DNA from: Lujinxingia vulgaris
GTDB taxonomy: Bacteria; Myxococcota_A; Bradymonadia; Bradymonadales; Bradymonadaceae
Reading direction: 5' to 3'
Assembly: GCF_007997015.1 (NCBI RefSeq)
Contig: NZ_VOSM01000006.1
Coordinates: 62,001-126,000 of the forward strand
DNA length: 64,000 bases
Part shown: piece by piece, positions 18,420 through 27,105 of the stretch
Layout of the letters: each line of letters starts with the position of its first letter
Position numbering within the stretch: position 1 is the stretch's first letter
Position numbers and translations under genes: made by a program
The notes under the pieces: model-generated
Seen by the model: the letters and a program-made list of their open reading frames with translations, nothing else
Told to the model about the DNA's origin: nothing
The model's database searches: none

Positions 18420-18942
18420 GGTGCAGATGTACGGGTGCCAGGCACTCGGTTTTTCGGACGATGTAGAGATGTACGGGTGCCAGGCACTCGGGCGATTCAG
18501 AGATGTACGGGAGGCTGGTACTCGGTTTTTCGGACGATGTAGAGATGTACGGGTGCCAGGCACCCGGGCGATTCAGAGATGTACGGGAGGCTGGCACTCG
18601 GTTTTTCGGACGATGTAGAGATGTACGGGAGGCTGGCACTCGGTTTTTCGGACGATGTAGAGATGTACGGGTGCCAGGCACTCGGGCGATTCAGAGATGT
18701 ACGGGAGGCTGGTACTCGGTTTTTCGGACGATGTAGAGATGTACGGGTGCCAGGCACTCGGGTGATGTAGAGATGTACGGGTGCCAGGCACCCGGGCGAT
18801 TCAGAGATGTACGGGAGGCTGGCACTCGGTTTTTCGGATGATGTAGAGATGTACGGGTGCCAGGCACCCGGGCGATTCAGAGATGTACGGGTGCCAGGCA
18901 CTCGGGCGGATTAGAGATGTACGGATGCCTGGCACCCGGATC
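18420..18942 (+). repeat. GTGCCAGGCAC array 5 (about 14 units, mixed 34 and 42 nt)
   Basis: Two unit types are interleaved. One is GTACGGGTGCCAGGCACTCG followed by GGCGATTCAGAGAT (34 nt). The other ends in GTTTTTCGGACGATGTAGAGAT (42 nt). Several cores are degenerate, reading GGGAGGCTGGCAC or GGGAGGCTGGTAC. The array lies between the 3' ends of convergent genes. Confidence 0.95.
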
Positions 18943-18961
18943 GTCGGGACAGGGTAAGAAA

Positions 18962-18997
18962 CAAACGCGACCGCCGGTGGGCGGTCGCGTTTTTTGT
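18962..18997. terminator. Bidirectional terminator between array 5 and the deoC operon
   Basis: AACGCGACCGCC pairs with GGCGGTCGCGTT. The stem is followed by TTTTTTG on the plus strand and TTTGTTTC on the minus strand. It could end both the upstream plus-strand transcript, after crossing the array, and the minus-strand ALDH transcript. Confidence 0.85.
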
Positions 18998-19025
18998 GGG
19001 TGCGATCGTCGCGGGAGCTTCGGGC

Positions 19026-19080
19026 GAAGATCGGGTGCCAGGCACCCGATCTTCTCGAGCATGATCGAAGGCCTGGCACC
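19026..19080. repeat. Isolated repeat copy with a 29-nt perfect palindrome
   Basis: Bases 19026-19054 form a perfect palindrome with 14-nt arms (GAAGATCGGGTGCC) around a single A. It is the most complete form of the array core in the window. A second half-copy (GGCCTGGCACCG) lies near 19067-19080. It sits just after the stop of the minus-strand truncated ALDH gene. Confidence 0.9.
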
Positions 19081-19097
19081 GCGGTGTGGGGGGCTGC

Positions 19098-20009
19098 TCA
19101 GTACTTGGCGCCCATGGCCGCGCCGCTCTCGATGGGGTGCCAGGCGGTCTTGAACTCGACGAAGGGCAGGATGTTGTAGGGGCTCTGCGCGCTGGCGATC
19201 GACCAGTCGTTCTTGGCGGGGCTCTCGAAGTTGTGGACGCGCTTGACGCTCTCGGCGGCCTCCAGGGCGATGAGGCGGCGTTCCTCATCGGTGGCGTCGA
19301 AGGTGGCGATGGCGTCGATGTCCATGTGTTTGGCGGCGTGGGGGACGAGCTCCTCGCGCAGGCCGGTGAGGATGTTGACGACGCCGCCGGGAAGATCGCT
19401 GCAGTGGAAGACTTCCGCCAGGTCGATGGCGATGGAGGGGTGCTCGTTTTCGACGACGAGCACCAGCGCGTTGCCGGAGACGATCACCGGCGCGATGGCG
19501 GTGATGAGGCCCAGAAGCGGAGCGGTGCGGGGCGCAAAGGCCGTGACCACGCCGGTGGGCTCGGGGCTTGTGATGTTGAAGTGGGGGGATGCCACCGGGT
19601 TTGTGGTGCCCATAATCTGCACGAACTTATCGGCCCAGCCGGCGTACCAGACCAGGCGATCGATGGCCGCGTCGACCTCCGCCTGAGCGTCGGCCGCTTT
19701 GATGCCGGCGCGCTCGCCGAGGGCGCTCTCGAAAGACTCGCGTCGCGATTCGAGGACCTCGGCCATGCGGTAGAGGATCTGGGCGCGGTTAAAGGGGGTG
19801 CGACCGGCCCAGCCGGGCTGGGCTTTGCGGGCGGCGACCACGGAGTTTCGAAGATCTTTGCGCGAGGCGCGGCAGAAGTTGGCCACGAGCTGCCCCTTGG
19901 GGTTGTGTTCCTGGAGAAAACGTCCGCTCTCGGTGCGGGGGAAGGCCCCGCCGATGTAGAGCTTGAAAGTCTTGAGGACGCGCAGACGATTGGGGGTTGA
20001 TTTGGCCAT
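19098..20009 (-). CDS. Truncated aldehyde dehydrogenase-family protein lacking the catalytic domain
   Basis: This 303-residue protein matches the N-terminal coenzyme-binding half of aldehyde dehydrogenases (FKLYIGGAFPRTESGR, PTGVVTAFAPRTAPLLGL, DLPGGVVNILTG). It then diverges and ends near where the catalytic domain should begin. The E-L-G-G-K glutamate and the active-site Cys are both absent. It is therefore probably non-catalytic, perhaps a partner of the complete enzyme next to it. The TAATG overlap at 20007-20011 with the upstream full-length gene indicates translational coupling. Short ALDH partners in deoC operons are known from other bacteria, so this is more likely a conserved subunit than a pseudogene. 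Confidence 0.85.
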   Translation of the reverse strand: MAKSTPNRLRVLKTFKLYIGGAFPRTESGRFLQEHNPKGQLVANFCRASRKDLRNSVVAARKAQPGWAGRTPFNRAQILYRMAEVLESRRESFESALGERAGIKAADAQAEVDAAIDRLVWYAGWADKFVQIMGTTNPVASPHFNITSPEPTGVVTAFAPRTAPLLGLITAIAPVIVSGNALVLVVENEHPSIAIDLAEVFHCSDLPGGVVNILTGLREELVPHAAKHMDIDAIATFDATDEERRLIALEAAESVKRVHNFESPAKNDWSIASAQSPYNILPFVEFKTAWHPIESGAAMGAKY

Positions 20010-21484
20010 TAGCGCACCTCCAGGTAGGGGAGAAGCCCGTGGAGACCACCTTCACGGCCGAAGCCGCTTTCTTTGTAGCCGCCGAAGGGGCTGGTCGGGT
20101 CGAAGCGGTTGTAGGTGTTGCCCCAGACGATGCCGCATTTAAGTGCGTTGGCGACGCGGAAGAGCCTGGAGCCTTTGTCGGTCCAGACCCCGCAGGCCAG
20201 GCCGTAGGGGGTGTTGTTGGCTTTTTCGATGGCCTCTTCCGGGGTGCGGAAGGTGAGCACGCTCAAGACCGGGCCAAAAATCTCCTCGCGGGCGATGCGA
20301 TGCGAGGGGGTGACTTCGGTAAACACGGTGGGCTTGAAGAAGAAGCCTTTTTCGGGGAGTGGGGCGGAGGGCTGGAAGATCTGGGCGCCCTCGTCTTTTC
20401 CGGCGGCGACGAGCTCCTGGATGCGCAGGAGCTGCTCGCGGGAGTTGATGGCGCCGACGTCGGTGTTTTTGTCGAGCGGGTCGCCGACGATCAGCGTGGA
20501 GACGCGGTGGCGGAGTTTGTGCATGAGCTCGTCGGCGATGTTCTCCTGGACGAGCAGGCGGCTTCCGGCGCAGCAGACGTGGCCCTGGTTGAAGAAGATG
20601 CCGTTGATGATGCCTTCGACAGCCTGATCGAGGGAGGCGTCGTCGAAGATGATGTTGGCGCCTTTGCCGCCGAGCTCCAGGGTGAGCTTTTTGCGGGAGC
20701 CGGCCAGGGCGCGCTGGATGATCTTTCCGACGTCGGTGGAGCCGGTAAACGCGATCTTGTTGATGTCGGGGTGGTTGACGATCGCCGCGCCGGTCTGTCC
20801 GGCACCGTTGACGATGTTCACGACACCCGGGGGAAGGTCGGCTTCCTGGATGATTTCGGCGAGCATCATCGCGGTGAGCGGGGTGGTCTCGGCGGGCTTG
20901 ATGACGATGGTGTTGCCGGCGGCCAGAGCCGGGGCGATTTTCCAGGCAGCCATCAAGAGGGGGAAGTTCCAGGGGATGATCTGGCCCGCCACACCGATGG
21001 AAGTGGGGGAGGCGCCGGGCAGGAGGTAGTCGAGTTTGTCGGCCCAGCCCGCGTAGTAGAAGAAGTGCGCGGCAGCGAGCGGGATGTCGATGTCGCGGGA
21101 TTCCTTGATGGGCTTGCCGCCATCGAGGGATTCGGCCACGGCCAGGGCGCGGGCTTTTTCCTGGATCATGCGGGCGATGCGGTAGAGGTACTTGGCGCGC
21201 TCGGCGCCGGGCATCTTGCCCCAGACCTTGTCGTAGGCTTTGCGAGCGGCTTTGACCGCGAGGTCGACGGTGGCCTCATCGGCCGAGGCAACTTCAAAAA
21301 GCTGCTCTTCGGTGGCGGGGTTGATCGAGGGGAAGTGATTTTCGCCCTCGACGAACTTGCCGTCGATGAAGTGTCCGTAGCGCTCGTTGATGGTGATGTG
21401 ATCGCGCGACTCGGGCGCCGGGGCGTAGTCCCAGAGGTCGCCGAAGAGGAGGTCGCGCACTGAAGTGTTGGCCGTCTTACCCAT
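20009..21484 (-). CDS. NAD(P)-dependent aldehyde dehydrogenase
   Basis: The 491-residue enzyme is full length. It oxidises an aldehyde to the acid. Key residues are present: the N-P-W-N-F block (IIPWNFPLLMA, ~169-179), the general base E270 in LELGGKG, and the catalytic Cys at 304 or 305 in GHVCCAGSR. The C-terminal PFGGYKESGFGREGG is typical. It sits between deoC and the truncated ALDH on one strand, so acetaldehyde released by DeoC is the likely substrate (inference from context). Confidence 0.93.
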   Translation of the reverse strand: MGKTANTSVRDLLFGDLWDYAPAPESRDHITINERYGHFIDGKFVEGENHFPSINPATEEQLFEVASADEATVDLAVKAARKAYDKVWGKMPGAERAKYLYRIARMIQEKARALAVAESLDGGKPIKESRDIDIPLAAAHFFYYAGWADKLDYLLPGASPTSIGVAGQIIPWNFPLLMAAWKIAPALAAGNTIVIKPAETTPLTAMMLAEIIQEADLPPGVVNIVNGAGQTGAAIVNHPDINKIAFTGSTDVGKIIQRALAGSRKKLTLELGGKGANIIFDDASLDQAVEGIINGIFFNQGHVCCAGSRLLVQENIADELMHKLRHRVSTLIVGDPLDKNTDVGAINSREQLLRIQELVAAGKDEGAQIFQPSAPLPEKGFFFKPTVFTEVTPSHRIAREEIFGPVLSVLTFRTPEEAIEKANNTPYGLACGVWTDKGSRLFRVANALKCGIVWGNTYNRFDPTSPFGGYKESGFGREGGLHGLLPYLEVR

Positions 21485-21569
21485 AGGTGGTTCTCCGTGG
21501 CGTGTCGGGCAGAATATCTTGCGAGCGGCGCCGGGGGCTGTTCGCGGCGGCGCGTTGCATGCGGGGGAT

Positions 21570-22463
21570 TTAGCTCAGGCTGACGTAGCGGTCGGAGTGG
21601 TAGCGGCCGGTGCGCTGCTTCTCGAGTTGCATGAGCACGTCGTTGAGCAGGGAGGAGGCGCCGAAGCGGAACCAGTCCGGGGAGAGCCAGGCATCGCCTA
21701 AGGTTTCTTTGACCATGGCCAGGTAATGCATCGCGAGCTTGGAGTCGCGGATGCCGCCGGCGGGCTTCATGCCGACCATTTTGCCGGTTTTGATGAAGTG
21801 GTCGCGGATGGCCTCCAGCATCACGAGCGTCACCGGCATGGTGGCGCCGGGGGAGACTTTGCCGGTGGAGGTTTTGATAAAATGCGCGCCGGCGTCGATG
21901 GCGATCTGGCTGGCCAGGCGCACGTTATCGTAGGTCTGCAGCTCACCGGTCTCGAGGATGACTTTGAGGTGGGCCGGGCCGCAGGCCTCGCGGGTGGCGC
22001 GGATCTCTTCGTCGATCTTGGCGTAGTGGCCGGCCAGGAAGTCGCCGCGGCTGATGACCATGTCGATCTCGTCGGCGCCAGCTTCCACGGCGCGGCGGAC
22101 CTCGTCGGTGCGCTCTTTAAGCGAGGCCTGGCCGCTGGGGAAGTAGGTGGCCACGGACGCAACTTTAATGGAGGTGCCCTTGAGCGCGGCTTTGGCCACG
22201 GGGACCATCGTGGGGTAGACGCAGATGGCGGCGACCTGCGGGCAGTCTGAGCCCGGGGAGATGGCCTTCTGGCAGAGCATCTGAACTTTGCCCGGGGTGT
22301 CCATGCCCTCCAGGGTGGTCAAATCGATCATGGAGGCGACGAGCTTGAGGCCTTTGATCTTGGCGTCTTTTTTGATGCTGCGCGTACGGAACTTGGCGGC
22401 ACGCTCCTCAACGGCGACGGCGTCGACCGAGGGGACGCGGGGGACCACAAAGGAGTGGGTCAT
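21570..22463 (-). CDS. deoC: Deoxyribose-phosphate aldolase
   Basis: The 297-residue class I aldolase splits 2-deoxyribose 5-phosphate into glyceraldehyde 3-phosphate and acetaldehyde. The Schiff-base Lys lies in HFIKTSTGK (K197). The second essential Lys is in GMKPAGGIR, and an acidic residue is in DEIDMVISRG. It is the first gene of a three-gene minus-strand set with the two ALDH genes, starting 85 nt upstream of the next gene. With adenosine deaminase nearby, it points to use of DNA-derived nucleosides. Confidence 0.95.
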   Translation of the reverse strand: MTHSFVVPRVPSVDAVAVEERAAKFRTRSIKKDAKIKGLKLVASMIDLTTLEGMDTPGKVQMLCQKAISPGSDCPQVAAICVYPTMVPVAKAALKGTSIKVASVATYFPSGQASLKERTDEVRRAVEAGADEIDMVISRGDFLAGHYAKIDEEIRATREACGPAHLKVILETGELQTYDNVRLASQIAIDAGAHFIKTSTGKVSPGATMPVTLVMLEAIRDHFIKTGKMVGMKPAGGIRDSKLAMHYLAMVKETLGDAWLSPDWFRFGASSLLNDVLMQLEKQRTGRYHSDRYVSLS

Positions 22464-22668
22464 GGGACACCCTGAGTCTTAGGGGGAGTGGGAAGTAAAC
22501 GTTACGAATACCGGTGGGGAAGGTAGCCGAGCGGCGCCGTGGTGACAAGGTGGCGGCGAGGGGAAGTGAAGGTGTGGATTGACAGCGGGGGGCGCACTTT
22601 CTAGCGTCGGAGGGGACGACAATCTCAATCTGAGACGATGGCGGGACGACGCGACGGGAGCCGGATCG

Positions 22669-23991
22669 ATGTGGGAAGAAGATCCCTTCGGGGGTATGGA
22701 GCAGCAAGCTTTAGAGGAGCTCTCGGAGGCGGTGCGCGATGAGGAGGCGTCGCAGTTTCGGGGGCGTTTGCCGACGCTGGGGGAGGTGCTCGACGAGGTC
22801 GGCGAGGCGGTGGCCGCGCGGCGTTGCTCGGGGCTGTGGGTGGTCGATACGAGCCAGCTTGAGGGGTGGGAGCGACAGCAGGGGGCCGGGGCGTTTGACG
22901 CGCTGATGGGGCGGCTCTCGGAGGCGGTTGAGGGGGTTAAGGGCGCCGAGGATGTGGCGTGTGTGGAGGCTGAGGGGAGCGACACGCTGGTGGTGTTTGT
23001 GATGGGGGAGGGGCTGGTGGAGGAGGGGGCGCTCGATGTGGTGAATGGCCGACTTCTGGGGGCTTTTGATCGGGCGCAGATGGCGGTGCAGCAGGCGCTG
23101 GAGCGCATTGCGCTGGGGAGCGCGATGGTGCTGGCCAATGCGTCGGTGGATCCGCGGCGGCAGATCTACCGGGCGATTCGCCGGGCGCGGGCTGAGGCGC
23201 AGGTGGGCTATCATGATCAGCAGCGGCGGCGCAGTCGGGTGGTGGGGCATCTGATCGCGCAGCGAAAGATTCGCACCCTCTTTCAGCCGGTGGTGCGCCT
23301 CTCGGATCGGCGCGTGGAGGGGTTTGAGGCGTTGAGCCGGGCTGAGGGTGGGGCGGCGCAGCGGTTGGGGGTGCATCTTTTTGTGGCAGCGTCGCGGGCG
23401 GAGCTCGATGGGGAGCTCGACCAGGCGTGTCGGGCGCTCTCGGTGGAGCGGCGGCCGGCGATCGGGGAGGAGGGGAAGTTGTTTCTCAACTGCCTTCCGC
23501 CGACCTTTTATGCGTCGAACCCGGAGCTGCAGGCGATGCTCGAGAGCTGGCGAGGGGCGGGGATGAGGCCGGATCAGCTGGTGTTTGAGGTGACCGAGCA
23601 GATCACGTACGAGCAGTTTCTAAGGATCATGCCCACGGTGCGTAAGTTGAGGGAGAAGGGCTATCGCTTTGCGCTCGATGATGTGGGGACGGGGGCGGCG
23701 AACCTGCGACTTCTGGCGGAGCTGGAGCCGGATTATATCAAGATGGATCTGGAGCTGACCCGCGGGATCGCGCGCAGCGAGCGCAAGCGGGCGCTGGCGC
23801 AGTACCTCCACGATCTGGCCAAACGAAGCGGGGCGGAGCTCATTGCCGAGGGCATTGAGACCTTTGATGATCTGGAAGTGTTAGAAGAGATGGGGGTGGC
23901 GCTCGGGCAGGGGTATCTGCTCGGTGAGCCTCAAGAGGCCGAGGCGTGGGATGGAAAGATTGCGCAGGTGATCGAGGAACTTGAGAGCTAA
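22669..23991 (+). CDS. EAL-domain c-di-GMP phosphodiesterase with degenerate N-terminal domain
   Basis: The 440-residue cytoplasmic protein has a C-terminal EAL domain that hydrolyses cyclic di-GMP. Conserved positions are present: E220-A-L, an Asn in LFLNCLPP, E-V-T-E-Q, D337-D338-V-G-T-G, DYIKMD and AEGIE, so activity is likely. Residues ~45-190 have the position of a GGDEF domain, but I find no GGDEF motif, so it is degenerate or another sensory domain. The ATG at 22669 follows GGGAG; upstream in-frame codons lack a site. It is followed 12 nt later by dihydroorotase, suggesting an operon. Confidence 0.88.
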   Translation: MWEEDPFGGMEQQALEELSEAVRDEEASQFRGRLPTLGEVLDEVGEAVAARRCSGLWVVDTSQLEGWERQQGAGAFDALMGRLSEAVEGVKGAEDVACVEAEGSDTLVVFVMGEGLVEEGALDVVNGRLLGAFDRAQMAVQQALERIALGSAMVLANASVDPRRQIYRAIRRARAEAQVGYHDQQRRRSRVVGHLIAQRKIRTLFQPVVRLSDRRVEGFEALSRAEGGAAQRLGVHLFVAASRAELDGELDQACRALSVERRPAIGEEGKLFLNCLPPTFYASNPELQAMLESWRGAGMRPDQLVFEVTEQITYEQFLRIMPTVRKLREKGYRFALDDVGTGAANLRLLAELEPDYIKMDLELTRGIARSERKRALAQYLHDLAKRSGAELIAEGIETFDDLEVLEEMGVALGQGYLLGEPQEAEAWDGKIAQVIEELES

Positions 23992-24003
23992 AAAGGGGGA
24001 GTG

Positions 24004-25365
24004 ATGACGCGATGGGTGATTCGGGATGCGGTGGTCTTTGCTGAAGCTGGCGAGCGGGTGGAGGGGGATGTGCTGGTGGAGGAGGGGCGCATCGCGCGGG
24101 TGGGCGATGTGGGGGATGCGGGCGGAGCCGAGGAGGTTCGCGCGGAGGGGAGATGGTTGTGGCCCGGGGTGATCGATGCCCATGTGCATTTTCGAGAGCC
24201 GGGCCCAACGCATAAAGAGGATTGGGATTCGGGGAGCGCGGCCGCGGTGAGCGGTGGGGTGACCTCGGTGATCGACATGCCCAACACCTCACCGTCGACG
24301 ACGACGCTGGCGAGGTTGCGCGAGAAGCGCGAGGTGGCGCGGGCGAAGTCGCGATGCAACGTGGGGCTGTATTTCGGGGCGAATCCCGAAAACCTGGATG
24401 CGATTGTGGCCTCGCATGGCGAGGAGGCGGTGGCCGGACTGAAGATCTTTATGGCGGATTCGACGGGCGACCTGCTTGTGGATCGTTATGAGGATTTAGA
24501 GCGCATCTTTGAGGGGTATGAGGGGCGGATCTGCGTGCATGCCGAAGATGCGGAGCGGATGCGCGAGCGGGAGGCGATGTTTGAGGGGCGCGAAGATCCG
24601 GGCGTGCACTCGGAGATTCGCGACGCCGAGACGGCCGCGCGGGCGGTGGAGGTGGCCGGGGAGCTCGCCGCGCGTTTTGGGCGGCGGGTGCATGTCTTGC
24701 ACCTCTCGACGCGCGCGGAGCTTGCGGCGTTGAAGGAGGCGCGAGCGCGGATGGAGGAGCTGGGAAGCGGGGGGAGGATCACCTGTGAGGTGTGTCCGCA
24801 TCATCTTTTTCTGGATGTGCATGATTATGAGTTCTGGGGGACGCGGGTGCAGATGAATCCGCCGCTTCGCCAGGAGGCCGATCGGGACGCGATGTGGGAG
24901 GCGCTGCGTCGGGGGGAGGTCGAGATGATCGCCACCGACCATGCGCCGCATACCCCCGAGGAGAAGGCGCATCCTTACGGGCAGGCGCCCAGCGGGGTGC
25001 CCGGGGTGGAGCTGAGCCTGCCGCTGATGCTGGACGCGGCGTTCAGGGGCGTGTGCAGCTATGAGGAGGTTTTGAGCTGGATGTGCGAGGGGCCGGCGCT
25101 GGTGCATCAGGTCGTGGATCGGGGGCGGATTGTGGAGGGGGCGTTTGCCGATCTGGTGCTGATCGATCCGCATATGATGCGGCGGGTGTTGGATCAGGAT
25201 CAGCGTTCGCGCTGTGGTTGGACGCCTTATGCGGGGCGCGATCTGACGGGGTGGCCGGTGCGCACATGGGTGAACGGGAAGGAGGTGTTCCGGCGCCTGG
25301 ATGAAGGTGCGGGCGAGGTGGTGGGGAAGGGGGGGGAGGGGATGTGGATGGCGTTTGAGGGGTGA
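24004..25365 (+). CDS. pyrC: Dihydroorotase, class I type
   Basis: The 453-residue amidohydrolase closes carbamoyl-aspartate to dihydroorotate in pyrimidine synthesis. Zinc-ligand motifs are visible: DAHVHFREPG near residue 58, a His in CVHAEDA, a His in VLHLSTRAEL, and TDHAPHTPEEK. GVPGVELSLP is typical of the class I dihydroorotase/allantoinase branch. The DIDMPNT-like phrase SVIDMPNTSP favours dihydroorotase. The ATG at 24004 follows AGGGGG; the GTG at 24001 is an alternative. The preceding EAL gene ends 12 nt upstream. Confidence 0.92.
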   Translation: MTRWVIRDAVVFAEAGERVEGDVLVEEGRIARVGDVGDAGGAEEVRAEGRWLWPGVIDAHVHFREPGPTHKEDWDSGSAAAVSGGVTSVIDMPNTSPSTTTLARLREKREVARAKSRCNVGLYFGANPENLDAIVASHGEEAVAGLKIFMADSTGDLLVDRYEDLERIFEGYEGRICVHAEDAERMREREAMFEGREDPGVHSEIRDAETAARAVEVAGELAARFGRRVHVLHLSTRAELAALKEARARMEELGSGGRITCEVCPHHLFLDVHDYEFWGTRVQMNPPLRQEADRDAMWEALRRGEVEMIATDHAPHTPEEKAHPYGQAPSGVPGVELSLPLMLDAAFRGVCSYEEVLSWMCEGPALVHQVVDRGRIVEGAFADLVLIDPHMMRRVLDQDQRSRCGWTPYAGRDLTGWPVRTWVNGKEVFRRLDEGAGEVVGKGGEGMWMAFEG

Positions 25366-25728
25366 GGGGGCCAGGCACTCGTGCAAGTTTGATACGACCG
25401 GGTGCCAGGCAGTCGAGCGAGTTTGAAACGATCGGGTGCCAGGCACTCGAGCAAGTTTGAATCGCCGTGGTGCCAGGCACCCGTGCAAGTTTGAATCGCC
25501 GTGGTGCCAGGCAGTCGAGCAAGTTTGAATCGCCGTGGTGCCAGGCACTCGAGCAAGTTTGAATCGTTGTGGTGTCAGGCAGTCGAGCAAGTTTAAAACG
25601 CCGTGGTGCCAGGCAGTCGAGCAAGTTTGAATCGCCGTGGTGCCAGGCACTCGAGCAAGTTTGAATCGTTGTGGTGCCAGGCACTCGAGCAAGTTTGAAT
25701 CGCCGTGGTGCCAGGCACTCGTGCAGAA
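25366..25728 (+). repeat. GTGCCAGGCAC array 6 (11 units, exact 34-nt period)
   Basis: Units begin at about 25368 and recur every 34 nt to 25708. The consensus is CCGTGGTGCCAGGCACTCG followed by AGCAAGTTTGAATCG, with CAG replacing CAC in several copies. The array begins within a few bases of the pyrC stop and ends near the bidirectional terminator. Confidence 0.97.
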
Positions 25729-25737
25729 TTTCAGACC

Positions 25738-25778
25738 ACAAAAAAGCCCGCCCTCGTGATGAGGGCGGGCTTTTTTGT
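25738..25778. terminator. Bidirectional terminator between convergent genes
   Basis: AAAAAAGCCCGCCCTC pairs with GAGGGCGGGCTTTTTT around a 5-nt loop, with T runs on both strands. It separates pyrC and array 6 from the minus-strand gene ending at 25796. Confidence 0.95.
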
Positions 25779-25795
25779 TGAGCGGGCGTGTCGCG

Positions 25796-26842
25796 TTAGC
25801 GATTGGTGCCGCACTCGATGGAGGTCGGTACGGAGCGCTGCGAGCGAATCACGCGCACGTTCTGGCCGTTCTGGTTGAGGACCTGAATCTGGCGCTGGGC
25901 GCGCTCGTTGCGCTCGGCGTGGGCCAGCTTGTCGGCGCGGTTGGCGCGGACGGCGGTGGTCAGGGTCTCGGTGCAGTGGTGGTGCATGTCGGCCATGGGC
26001 ATGGCGTCGCGGCAGATGACGTCAACAGTCTGGCCGCGGAAGAACTCGGAGAGTTTCGCGGTGCTCTCGCGGGTCAGTGGCGAGACGACCGAGGGGTTGT
26101 TGGAGTCGACACTCTCGAAGAGGACGGAAGCGCCGACGATTTCCAGGGCGGTCTTCTCATCGCCGTTGTCCAGGCGGTTGAGGCAGCCGTTGTACTTCTG
26201 GCGAAGGTCAGCAAAGCGTTTGAGGGACTCGAAGCGATCGAGGCCGTGGGCTTTCTGCGCGATGGCGTATTCGACGAAGAGACCGGTGTGGAGGGTCTCG
26301 CAGGAGCTGGGGTTGAGCGAGAGGGCGCGCAGGTAGAGGCCGCGGGCGTCATCAAGCGGGAGGGTGCGCTGGTCCCAGAGGCTGGCCCAGGCCAGGTTGT
26401 TGGCCATGGTGCCGGTGCGCTGGACCTGAACCATGCTCAGGCCGCGCTGGAGGGTGTCGATCGCCTGGGAGTAGAGGCCTTGCTCAATGAGGTGGTAGCC
26501 CTGGAAGTTGTAGAGAACCTCGGAGCGGGGGTAATGCACCAGGCCTTCGCGGGTGACCTCGACGACCATGTCGGAACGATCCTGGTGGTCGTAGCAGGCG
26601 GCGAAGTGGATCCAGGCGTTCTCCGACCAGGAGGTCTGGTCGGAGCCGAAGTGATCAAAGACGATGTCGCAGCTTCGATCGCCGGCGAGGGCCTGGGCTG
26701 AGGGGGTGTCGACCTGTGGCGAAGGGGAAGACTTTGCCGCGTGGTAGGCGGCTGTTCCCAGGACGGTGAATACGTAGAGCGAGACGACAGCGACGGTGGC
26801 AGGTGCCGCGCTGGTGAGGATCGTCCGAGGGGTGATAGCCAT
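25796..26842 (-). CDS. Membrane-anchored TPR-like protein
   Basis: The 348-residue protein has one N-terminal membrane helix (ILTSAAPATVAVVSLYVFTVLG) and a large periplasmic part. Residues ~60-220 show repeated helical patterns suggestive of tetratricopeptide repeats (YNFQGYHLIEQGLYSQAIDTL, DDARGLYLRALSLNPSS). Six or more Cys in the exported part could form disulfides. The ATG at 26842 follows AAGGAG by 8 nt, better than a TTG at 26848. The function is unknown; TPR domains usually mediate protein contacts. Confidence 0.8.
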   Translation of the reverse strand: MAITPRTILTSAAPATVAVVSLYVFTVLGTAAYHAAKSSPSPQVDTPSAQALAGDRSCDIVFDHFGSDQTSWSENAWIHFAACYDHQDRSDMVVEVTREGLVHYPRSEVLYNFQGYHLIEQGLYSQAIDTLQRGLSMVQVQRTGTMANNLAWASLWDQRTLPLDDARGLYLRALSLNPSSCETLHTGLFVEYAIAQKAHGLDRFESLKRFADLRQKYNGCLNRLDNGDEKTALEIVGASVLFESVDSNNPSVVSPLTRESTAKLSEFFRGQTVDVICRDAMPMADMHHHCTETLTTAVRANRADKLAHAERNERAQRQIQVLNQNGQNVRVIRSQRSVPTSIECGTNR

Positions 26843-27105
26843 AGTCAAATCTCCTTACGCTAACAGGGTCGAGAACTCGCCGGCGAAGCGACCTTAAAAA
26901 GATAGAGGAATGGCCGGGTTATCTCAAACTCCGGGCGCATTTCTCTTTCGGGGGGCCCGATGGCAGAGGTGCTGTGCCACGGTAGAAGCTAAGCCGGGAT
27001 GCTGCCAGTTCCAGTGCGAATGCCAGCGCGAGGCCATTTGGACCACCCGAGAAGATCAACCGGAGCGTGCGCCAAAGTTGTTCCCGGGGAGGTCGATCGG
27101 GGTGA

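Noticed and set aside
26843-27105. Possible RNA gene between the TPR protein gene and glmU
   Set aside because: No cloverleaf, conserved RNA motif or terminator could be found in the 263 nt.
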